Translations under genes and position numbers: made by a program
Part shown: in pieces, positions 1 to 5,533 of the stretch
Layout: each line of letters starts with the position of its first letter
How positions within the stretch are numbered: the stretch's first letter is position 1
NCBI GenBank assembly: GCA_905214995.1
Contig: CAJMOT010000130.1
Location: forward strand, 1-5,533
Length of the DNA stretch: 5,533 nucleotides
Direction: 5' to 3'
Source of the DNA: an uncultured bacterium
Lineage (GTDB): Bacteria > Verrucomicrobiota > Verrucomicrobiia > Opitutales > Intestinicryptomonadaceae
The notes under the pieces: model-generated
What the model was told of the DNA's origin: nothing
Database searches by the model: none
What the model saw: the letters and a program-made list of their open reading frames with translations, nothing else

Positions 1-3
1 CTT

Positions 4-33
4 AAAAGCGGTCTCCCGCGGAGGGGCGCTTTT
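4..33 (-). terminator. Probable terminator hairpin downstream of valS
   Basis: Begins 5 bases after the valS stop. The outer arms AAAAGCG (4-10) and CGCTTTT (27-33) pair, and inside them CTCC (13-16) pairs with GGAG (20-23) around a CGC loop, leaving small internal bulges. On the valS strand the hairpin ends in TTTT. It is less perfect than the 2853-2878 hairpin and close to the window edge, so the downstream context is unknown. Confidence 0.5.
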
Positions 34-38
34 GGAGG

Positions 39-2729
39 TCAACGCCCCATCAGCCTCGAAATTTCGGCGATTTTCGCGCGGCAATCTTCCAGCTGCCTTT
101 TCGCACCCTCTATGACTTTCGGCGGAGCCTTGGATATGAAAGCTTCGTTGGAGAGCCTCGCCTCGGCGGATTTCTCCGCAGCGCGGAGCTTTTCGAGCTC
201 CTTTTCGAGCCTTTTGAGGTCTTCGACGCCCGCCGCCGAAACTCCCGCGTCTATGTAGACGGTTCCGAGTTCCGTAATCTGCGCGGGGCCGTCGAAAGAA
301 TCGACTATCGAGATTTCCGAGGCTCCTATGAGCTTTTTGAGGTTTTCCGAATTTTCCAAAAGCAGCCTTTTCGAGTCGCCGGAGTCGCATACCGCGCGCA
401 GCTTGGAGTCTTTGCGCGAAGCCTGCTTTGCCTGCGCTTTGAGCGCGCGGGACTTCGTGACGAAATCCTTGAGCTTTTCGACGTCCGCCGCCGCGCCCTC
501 GTCCGCGCAGACGCCGAGGCTTTCGAGTTTTTCTGCGTATTCGGGGGACTGGTCCTGTATGAATTCCCCCTCGCGGCCGAAGCCCATCGAGTGCCAGAGC
601 TCCTCGGTGATGAACGGCATGAACGGGTGCAGCAAAAGCAATGTCTGGCGCAGGCACAAATCCTGGACGGCGAGCACCGTCGCCTTTGCGCTTTCGTCCG
701 CCATGCGCGCCTTGGAAACTTCGAGGTACCAGCCGCAAAAATCGTTCCAGAAGAATGCGTAGAGCTCCTGCGTTATGGAGTTGAACTGGTAGGCTTCGTA
801 GTCTCTCGCGACGTTTTCGGAACACTTGCGCAGGTTGGCGAGTATGGCGTGGTCGTTCGCGTCGAGCCTGGAAGCGTCTATGCGCGCAGCTATCGCCTCT
901 ATCGACGAATTGTCCGCAGCGCCCCCCGCCATCTGCCTGAACCGGCAGGCGTTCCAGAGCTTGTTGCAGAAGTTGCGCCCCAGTTCCACGCGCTCTTCGC
1001 TAAACAGTATGTCCTGGCCCTGCGGCGCGCAGTTCATGACGCCGAAGCGCAGGCCGTCCGCCCCGTAGCGGGCGATTATGTCGAGGGGATCGGGGGAGTT
1101 GCCGAGGCTCTTTGACATCTTTCGCCCCTTCATGTCGCGTATGATGCCCGTAAAATAGACGTTTTTGAACGGTATGCGCGAGCTCATCGGCCCCGGGAGA
1201 AATTCGAGGCCCGCCATTATCATTCGGGCGACCCAGAAGAATATGATGTCGGGGCCCGTGACGAGGTCGGAGGTGGGGTAGAACTTGTCCATTTCGAGCT
1301 CGCGCATTTTGTCCTCGTCCGGCCAGCCCATCGTCGCGAACGGCCAGAGCCACGAGCTCGCCCAAGTGTCGAGGGAGTCTTCGTCGCGCGTCCAGTTCTC
1401 GGGGTCGGAGGGGCCTTCGACGGAGACGTGCACCTGCTCGGGGTCGTTTATGTCGGGGTTTTCGACGCCCTTCCTGTACCATACGGGAATCCTGTGCCCC
1501 CACCATATCTGGCGCGAAATGCACCAGTCGCGGATATTGTCGAGCCAGTGGGTGTAGGTTTTCTCCCAGCGCTGCGGCCAGAATCTTATCGCGCCCGACT
1601 TCACCGCGGCTTTCGCCTCCTTCACCTTCGGATAGCGCATGAACCATTGGTCGGAGAGGCGCGGCTCTATCGGGACGTTTCCGCGCTCTGAATAGCCTAC
1701 GTTGTTTTCGTAGTCTTCGACCGCCACGAGCAGGCCGAGCTCGTCGAGCTTTTTGACCGCCTTTTCGCGCGCCTCGAACCTGTCGAGCCCCTCAAAATCT
1801 TTGCCCGCGAGCGCGTTCATAGTGCCGTCGGGGTTCATCACCTCTATCACTTCGAGGTTGTGGCGCAGGCCTATTTCAAAGTCGGCGGGGTCGTGCGCGG
1901 GGGTGACTTTCAGGACGCCCGTACCGAATGACATATCCACGTATTCGTCCCCGATGATCGGTATTTCCGCGCGCGGGAAGGGGCGTATGGCGCGTTTGCC
2001 GACGAGGTGCGCGTAGCGTTCATCCTTGGGGTTTACCGCCACCGCGCTGTCTCCCATGATGGTTTCGGGGCGGGTGGTGGAAATTTGCAGGTATGTCCCG
2101 GGCTGTCCGGCGAGCTCGTACTTCATCTTGTAGAGCTTGCTCTTGCAGTGGACCATCACGACCTCCTCGTCGGATAGGGCGGTTAGGTTGGCGGGGCACC
2201 AGTTGACCATGCGCTTGCCGCGGTATATGTAGCCTTCCTTAAAGAGTCTTACGAAAGCCGTGAGGACCGCCTTTGAGTAGCCGTCGTCGAGGGTGTGCAC
2301 GAGCCTATCCCAGTCGCAGGACGCCCCGAGCTTTTTGAGCTGCTCTATGATTATTCCGCCGTGCTTGTCGCGCCACTGCTTTGCGATTTCGACGAATTTC
2401 TCGCGCCCGAGCTCCTTTGCGGAAGTGCGCTTTTCCCTGCGCAGATAGGCTTCCACCTTCGTCTGCGTCGCGACGCCCGCGTGGTCGGTGCCCGGAATCC
2501 ATACGGCGTTTTTCCCGAGCTGGCGCGCGCGGCGTATGAGGATGTCCTGAATCGTGTTGTTGAGCACATGCCCCATCGTGAGCACCCCCGTGACGTTTGG
2601 CGGGGGGATTACTATCGAGAACGCATCGCCGCGCGCCGCCTTTCGGGCCTTGAAGCAGCCCGACTCGACCCACTTCCCATACCACTTGTCTTCTACTTCC
2701 GAAGGATTGTACGCTTTTGAAATTTCCAT
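39..2729 (-). CDS. valS: Valyl-tRNA synthetase (ValRS)
   Basis: Class Ia aminoacyl-tRNA synthetase that charges tRNA-Val with valine in the cytosol; 896 residues, a normal and complete length. Domains in order: Rossmann catalytic start PPPNVTGVLTMGH (42-54), with TMGH in the HIGH position; GTDHAG (80-85); VNWCP...LSDEEV (175-190); the CP1 editing domain with STTRPETIMGDSAVAV (217-232) and VTPAHDPADFEIG (275-287); SDQWF (359-363); DWCISRQIWWGHRIPVW (401-417), typical of ValRS; KMSKS (537-541, bases 1121-1107); the anticodon-binding helical domain (about 620-770); and a C-terminal Lys/Glu-rich coiled-coil arm (about 834-893) that is diagnostic of ValRS. The CPxC zinc ligand pair of some ValRS is reduced to CPAN. 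The ATG at 2729 is chosen because the ValRS-like sequence MEISKAYNPSEVEDKWY starts there. The frame extends to a GTG at 2846, but those 39 residues are not ValRS-like. No clear Shine-Dalgarno is present; the upstream bases are AT-rich. Very confident. Confidence 0.98.
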   Translation of the reverse strand: MEISKAYNPSEVEDKWYGKWVESGCFKARKAARGDAFSIVIPPPNVTGVLTMGHVLNNTIQDILIRRARQLGKNAVWIPGTDHAGVATQTKVEAYLRREKRTSAKELGREKFVEIAKQWRDKHGGIIIEQLKKLGASCDWDRLVHTLDDGYSKAVLTAFVRLFKEGYIYRGKRMVNWCPANLTALSDEEVVMVHCKSKLYKMKYELAGQPGTYLQISTTRPETIMGDSAVAVNPKDERYAHLVGKRAIRPFPRAEIPIIGDEYVDMSFGTGVLKVTPAHDPADFEIGLRHNLEVIEVMNPDGTMNALAGKDFEGLDRFEAREKAVKKLDELGLLVAVEDYENNVGYSERGNVPIEPRLSDQWFMRYPKVKEAKAAVKSGAIRFWPQRWEKTYTHWLDNIRDWCISRQIWWGHRIPVWYRKGVENPDINDPEQVHVSVEGPSDPENWTRDEDSLDTWASSWLWPFATMGWPDEDKMRELEMDKFYPTSDLVTGPDIIFFWVARMIMAGLEFLPGPMSSRIPFKNVYFTGIIRDMKGRKMSKSLGNSPDPLDIIARYGADGLRFGVMNCAPQGQDILFSEERVELGRNFCNKLWNACRFRQMAGGAADNSSIEAIAARIDASRLDANDHAILANLRKCSENVARDYEAYQFNSITQELYAFFWNDFCGWYLEVSKARMADESAKATVLAVQDLCLRQTLLLLHPFMPFITEELWHSMGFGREGEFIQDQSPEYAEKLESLGVCADEGAAADVEKLKDFVTKSRALKAQAKQASRKDSKLRAVCDSGDSKRLLLENSENLKKLIGASEISIVDSFDGPAQITELGTVYIDAGVSAAGVEDLKRLEKELEKLRAAEKSAEARLSNEAFISKAPPKVIEGAKRQLEDCRAKIAEISRLMGR

Positions 2730-2852
2730 TATTATATTACAGCTGAACCGTAAAAGGATTTTCAAACGCGGCAAACTGTCAAGCCAATACTCCCCCCGCG
2801 AGGATGCCCCATATGCTTCGCTCTCCGGAATCGGCCCCGTTTGCACGCGCGG
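2730..2852 (-). promoter_or_regulatory. valS upstream region (probable promoter and short leader)
   Basis: The 123 bases between the transporter terminator and the valS ATG should hold the valS promoter. A perfect TTGACA occurs on the minus strand (2782-2777), but nothing resembling TATAAT lies 16-18 bases after it; the TATAAT present (2736-2731) is 40 bases away and touches the start codon. The last dozen bases before ATG are AT-rich (TAATATAATA) with no GGAG-type site, suggesting initiation helped by an unstructured AT-rich leader. I see no T-box-like specifier or antiterminator sequence and no leader peptide with valine runs. The exact promoter is not assigned. Confidence 0.35.
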
Positions 2853-2878
2853 AAAAGCCCCGCTTTTGCGGGGCTTTT
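2853..2878 (-). terminator. Rho-independent terminator after the MFS transporter, possibly bidirectional
   Basis: A perfect stem GCCCCGC/GCGGGGC (2857-2863 with 2868-2874) has a four-base loop and is extended by AAAA/TTTT on either side. It lies about 40 bases downstream of the transporter stop and upstream of valS, so it should end the enzyme-transporter transcript. On the minus strand the U run is only four before GC-rich sequence. On the plus strand there are six T followed by CTCTTT, so the hairpin could also stop antisense transcription coming out of valS. Confidence 0.75.
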
Positions 2879-2918
2879 TTCTCTTTGCGGAGCGCGCGAA
2901 TGGAATAGGGCGGGGGCG

Positions 2919-4241
2919 CTACGTCAATTCCCTTTGGATTTCTTCGAGCGACTTGTTTTTCGTCACGGGCAGCTTCATTGCGAATGCGAACGTAAGAGCC
3001 GCCATCAGCGCGAAAAAGCAGAATGTCGGAACCGACAGCCCGCTCTCGACGAGAATCGGGAAAACCCACGTCAGCAGCGCGCACCACGTCCAGTGCGTCA
3101 TGCTCCCGAAAACCTGCCCTTTCGCGCGCACGCTCGTGGGGAAAACCTCCGAAATCAGAACCCATATCACCGCCCCGAGCGACATCGCGAACGCCGCGAT
3201 AAACAGCATCAGCGAAAATAGCATGTAGTAGCCGCCAAGCGACTTGAATTCAAATCCGGCGGCGACGGAGAGGAGGGCTGCGGTCATGAATACGGAGCCG
3301 ACGTAGAGCAGGTTTTTGCGCCCGAACTTGTCTATCAGAACCATGCCTATCATCGTGAACACGAGGTTTGTCAGCCCTATGAATATGGATTGCAGCAGGG
3401 CGGATTCGCGGAATACGCCGGCGGTCTCGAGGATTCTCGGGGCGTAATAGTTGATGGCGTTTATGCCCGAGAGCTGGTTGAAAGTGGCCACGAAAAACGC
3501 TATGAGGATCGGCTTCCAATACTTCTTTTGGAAGAGGGGCTCCGACTCTGCGGACTCGGATACGGAAGCCTCTATTTGCGCGAGAGCCCCTCCGACGTCG
3601 GAATCTCCGATTTTCTCGAGGACGTTCCCCGCCTCGGATTTGCGCCCTTTGAGCACGAGCCACCTCGGGCTTTCGGGTATAGTGTACAGCAGCGCGGCAA
3701 ATAGCGCCGAGGGAATCGCGAGCACCCCGAGCATCCACCGCCAGTCGTCTTGCAGTCCGAGCCCGCTGAGCCACCAGTTTGAGACGTACGCCGTCACGAG
3801 CCCGAGGACTATGTTGAACTGGAAGAACGCCACGAACCTGCCCCTCCAGTCCGCGGGCGCGATTTCGGCTATGTACATCGGGCCCACGACGCTCGAGGCG
3901 CCGACCGCCACGCCGCCCATGAAGCGGAAGAACACGAGCGCCCACCAGTTTGTCACCAGCGCGCACCCGAGCGCGGAGAAGAGATACAGATACGCGATGG
4001 CTTTAAGGCTCGTGAGCCTTCCGAATGTTTCGGCGGGGCGGCCGCAGAAGAGCGCGCCCGCGATGGTGCCGAAGAGGGCTACTGCCATCGTAAAGCCGTG
4101 CAGCCAACCGGAGAGCCCGTAGTATGCCTGAATCCCCTTTTCCGCGCCCGACACCACCACGGTGTCGAAGCCGAACAGAAATCCGCCCAGAGACGCGACG
4201 AACGCGACGTAGAACATGAACCCCTTTGCTTTTTCCCTCAT
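2919..4241 (-). CDS. Sugar porter family MFS transporter (XylE/GLUT-like)
   Basis: Inner-membrane secondary transporter, probably a sugar/H+ symporter, 440 residues with the expected twelve hydrophobic segments and a soluble central loop (about 195-240). Sugar porter signatures appear in order: GGFLFGFDTVVVSGA in TM1 (19-33), RFMGGVAVG then PMYIAEIAPADWRGR (106-135), PESPRWLV after TM6 (189-196), NQLSGINAINYYAP in TM7 (255-268), DKFGRKN (304-310), PTSVRAKG (368-375) and a KSLEEI tail (430-435). Compared with my recollection of E. coli XylE, the sugar-contacting positions read Gln141, Asn255-Gln256, Asn261, Trp360 and Trp392. One of the paired TM7 glutamines is therefore Asn, which may shift specificity. 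The usual PETK before the tail is PVTK. The ATG at 4241 is chosen because GGGAG lies 8 bases upstream; a TTG at 4274 would give an 11-residue extension overlapping the preceding gene. It follows the glycyl radical enzyme after 16 bases, so the two form an operon. Family assignment is secure; the sugar (hexose, pentose, deoxysugar or polyol) is not determined. Confidence 0.95.
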   Translation of the reverse strand: MREKAKGFMFYVAFVASLGGFLFGFDTVVVSGAEKGIQAYYGLSGWLHGFTMAVALFGTIAGALFCGRPAETFGRLTSLKAIAYLYLFSALGCALVTNWWALVFFRFMGGVAVGASSVVGPMYIAEIAPADWRGRFVAFFQFNIVLGLVTAYVSNWWLSGLGLQDDWRWMLGVLAIPSALFAALLYTIPESPRWLVLKGRKSEAGNVLEKIGDSDVGGALAQIEASVSESAESEPLFQKKYWKPILIAFFVATFNQLSGINAINYYAPRILETAGVFRESALLQSIFIGLTNLVFTMIGMVLIDKFGRKNLLYVGSVFMTAALLSVAAGFEFKSLGGYYMLFSLMLFIAAFAMSLGAVIWVLISEVFPTSVRAKGQVFGSMTHWTWCALLTWVFPILVESGLSVPTFCFFALMAALTFAFAMKLPVTKNKSLEEIQRELT

Positions 4242-4249
4242 AATGCGCG

Positions 4250-4254
4250 CTCCC
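4250..4254 (-). promoter_or_regulatory. Ribosome binding site of the MFS transporter
   Basis: The minus strand reads GGGAG 8 bases before the ATG at 4241, in the 16-base gap after the TAA stop (4260-4258) of the glycyl radical enzyme gene. It decides the start: the ATG at 4241 has this site, whereas the TTG at 4274 would place it inside the reading frame. No promoter fits in this gap, so the transporter is expected to be read from the upstream transcript. Confidence 0.7.
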
Positions 4255-4257
4255 AAA

Positions 4258-5533
4258 TTACAGGGCGAATTCAATCCGCCTTATCACGTGGTCCTGGTAG
4301 CATTCGTCGAGCTCGACGAAGTAGCCGCTCCACCCCCAGACGCGCACGATGAGGTGCGGGTATTTTTCGGGGTGCGCCTTGGCGTCGAGGAGCTTGTCCC
4401 TGTCTACGGTGTTGAGCTGAAGCTGGTGCCCGCCGAGGGTTATGAATGTCCGCACGAGCATCGCGAGCTTCCTGACGGATTCGTCGTTTCTGAAAACCGA
4501 GCTGTCGAATTCGAGCGTGAGCGGTCCGCCGTTTGCAACGTTTTTGAGGTGCGGCTTTGCGAAGGATTTCACCGCTGATATCGGGCCCTTTTGCTTTATG
4601 AAGAGCGACGGCGAGTAGTTTGCGGGCAGAACTTCGTCTTTGCGCCTGCCGTCTGCCGTGGCTCCCAGCCCCCTGCCGTGGGCGATGTAGAACATCGCGG
4701 ATCCCGTCCCGACGCGGTAGCGGCCGCCCCTGTCGTTGCGCATATCCTTGAACGCGTCGGCGAAGGAGTCGAGCAGCCTGACGGCGAGCGCATCGGCGAA
4801 GTCGTCGTCCGTCCCCATTTTCGGGGATTGCTGCCGCAGCTTTTTGAGAAGGTTTTCGTTCCCCTCAAAATCGCTTTTGAGCGCGTCGATGAGTTCGCGC
4901 TTGCCGACCGACTTTTCGTCGAAGCAGTATTTTTTTATCGCCGCGAGCGAATCGACCGCCGTCGCGATGCCCGTCCCGTGCACGCCGTAGTTGTTGTATT
5001 TGAGCCCGAAGGAAATGTCGCGGCCGCTTTCGAGCGCGCCCTGCGAGAATGCTGACATTATGGGCGAGGGCTTCATGAATATGTTTTTGTGCCTTTCGCC
5101 CATCGCGGCGGCGCGCCTTCGGATTTCGCGCTCGACGAGCGCGTAAAAGTCGTCGAATTTTTCGCAGGTTTCGAGGTCGGCGACGCATTCGTTCACGCAG
5201 TCCGCCAGCGACATGGCGTCGATGTTCGGCACGTCGAGCGCGCACTTGGGTATGATGAACTCCCAACAGGCGGCGACGACGTATTCGCAGGCGTCGGCGG
5301 GGTCGTATCCCTTTTCCACGAGGCTGGGAATTACGACGTCGTCGTTCGAGTACTGGGGGAAGCCGAGGCCGATTTTCGTTAGCCGCGAGCCCATCTCGAA
5401 AATTTCGAGGGGGGTGTTCGCGTCGACCCTCATGTTGATTTTCGGGTCTATGAGCGCGAGCTCGTAGCTTGCTTTCAGCGCCATTTCGGAGAGCTCGTTG
5501 TACATGCTCTTCCCATCGAGGTTTCTGCCGCCG
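4258..5533 (-). CDS. Glycyl radical enzyme (PFL-like/glycerol-dehydratase superfamily), divergent subfamily, C-terminal part only
   Basis: Partial gene. The frame stays open to the right edge, and the residues before the first in-window Met (5505-5503), GGRNLDGKS, continue family homology, so that Met is internal. About 424 residues are visible; the family is usually about 750-850, so roughly the N-terminal half is missing. Numbering from the Met at 5505: the DPKINMRVDANTP stretch (20-32) matches the segment before the active site. AACWEF (78-83) supplies the predicted thiyl Cys80 (codon 5268-5266) and general base Glu82 in the CxE arrangement of dehydratase/lyase members. GATADGRR (281-288) and GGHQLQLN (358-365) are family signatures, and the glycyl-radical motif RVWGWSGYF (388-396) has Gly391 (codon 4335-4333). 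The Cys-Gly distance of 311 residues is close to that of pyruvate formate-lyase. It is not a true PFL, because the Cys-Cys pair is absent. Trp on both sides of the radical glycine is unusual, since RV(S/A)GY is normal. It is a cytosolic, oxygen-sensitive enzyme that should need a radical-SAM activase, not visible here. It is the upstream partner of the transporter, 16 bases away. The superfamily call is very secure; the substrate is unknown. Confidence 0.95.
   Translation of the reverse strand, partial: GGRNLDGKSMYNELSEMALKASYELALIDPKINMRVDANTPLEIFEMGSRLTKIGLGFPQYSNDDVVIPSLVEKGYDPADACEYVVAACWEFIIPKCALDVPNIDAMSLADCVNECVADLETCEKFDDFYALVEREIRRRAAAMGERHKNIFMKPSPIMSAFSQGALESGRDISFGLKYNNYGVHGTGIATAVDSLAAIKKYCFDEKSVGKRELIDALKSDFEGNENLLKKLRQQSPKMGTDDDFADALAVRLLDSFADAFKDMRNDRGGRYRVGTGSAMFYIAHGRGLGATADGRRKDEVLPANYSPSLFIKQKGPISAVKSFAKPHLKNVANGGPLTLEFDSSVFRNDESVRKLAMLVRTFITLGGHQLQLNTVDRDKLLDAKAHPEKYPHLIVRVWGWSGYFVELDECYQDHVIRRIEFAL

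Noticed and set aside
2731..2736. Perfect TATAAT on the minus strand as the -10 box of valS
   Set aside because: It ends one base before the ATG, so transcription would start inside the gene after this start codon, and no -35 element lies 16-18 bases upstream.
2730..2846. GTG at 2846 as the valS start, adding 39 residues
   Set aside because: The extra residues do not resemble ValRS N-termini and run close to the terminator; the ATG at 2729 gives the normal family N-terminus and length.
2730..2918. T-box riboswitch or other structured leader controlling valS
   Set aside because: Apart from the 2853-2878 hairpin, which lies next to the transporter stop, I see no T-box-like conserved bulge sequence and no antiterminator/terminator pair close to the valS start.
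2554..3228. Plus-strand open frame of 224 codons over the valS 5' end, the intergenic region and the transporter 3' end
   Set aside because: It is antisense to two certain genes, crosses the terminator hairpin, and its translation shows low-complexity residues with no recognisable domain; an artefact of GC-rich codon bias.
3451..4122. Plus-strand open frame antisense to the transporter
   Set aside because: Serine/proline/alanine-rich product typical of reading a GC-rich gene backwards, no motif and no ribosome binding site; similar antisense frames over valS and the enzyme gene were rejected for the same reason.
4242..4274. TTG at 4274 as the transporter start
   Set aside because: It would overlap the preceding gene and place the GGGAG site inside the coding sequence; the ATG at 4241 is properly spaced from that site.
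5503..5505. ATG at 5505 as the true start of the glycyl radical enzyme
   Set aside because: The frame continues upstream to the window edge with family-like sequence (GGRNLDGKS), and about half of the expected protein would be missing.
4258..5533. Pyruvate formate-lyase (pflB) identity
   Set aside because: PFL needs adjacent cysteines in its active site and has RVSGY around the glycine; here a single Cys in a CxE motif and RVWGW are seen.
1..5533. CRISPR arrays, insertion sequences, tRNA or rRNA genes
   Set aside because: No regularly spaced repeats, transposase motifs, terminal inverted repeats or RNA gene signatures were seen; nearly all bases are accounted for by the three genes.

Overview
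The window carries three genes, all on the minus strand. Read in the direction of transcription (right to left) they are the C-terminal part of a divergent glycyl radical enzyme that runs off the right edge, a sugar-porter-type MFS transporter, and a complete valyl-tRNA synthetase (valS). Coding density is high and the DNA is GC-rich, which produces many long antisense open frames with no recognisable protein content.

Layout. From 5533 down to 4258 lies the glycyl radical enzyme. It has a CxE active-site cysteine motif and a C-terminal glycyl-radical motif in which the glycine sits between two tryptophans. Sixteen bases after its stop, behind a good GGGAG ribosome binding site, begins the 440-residue transporter (4241 to 2919). 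A strong GC-rich hairpin with T/A flanks (2853-2878) follows the transporter stop and probably ends this two-gene unit. A short region (2730-2852) leads into valS (2729 to 39), which starts behind an AT-rich leader without a clear Shine-Dalgarno. A weaker hairpin (4-33) follows the valS stop.

Organism. The oxygen-sensitive glycyl radical enzyme points to an anaerobe or facultative anaerobe. The wording of the valS protein, including TMGH in place of the usual HMGH/HIGH signature, resembles what I remember of Verrucomicrobiota/PVC-group synthetases. That assignment is from memory and only moderately confident.

How the genes fit together. The transporter and the glycyl radical enzyme are almost certainly co-transcribed. 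Together they suggest uptake of a sugar or polyol whose breakdown includes a radical dehydratase or lyase step; the substrate cannot be read from the sequence. No radical-SAM activating enzyme is visible here and it would have to lie outside the window. valS is a housekeeping gene, apparently a separate transcription unit. The glycyl radical enzyme subfamily is the most unusual part of the window.
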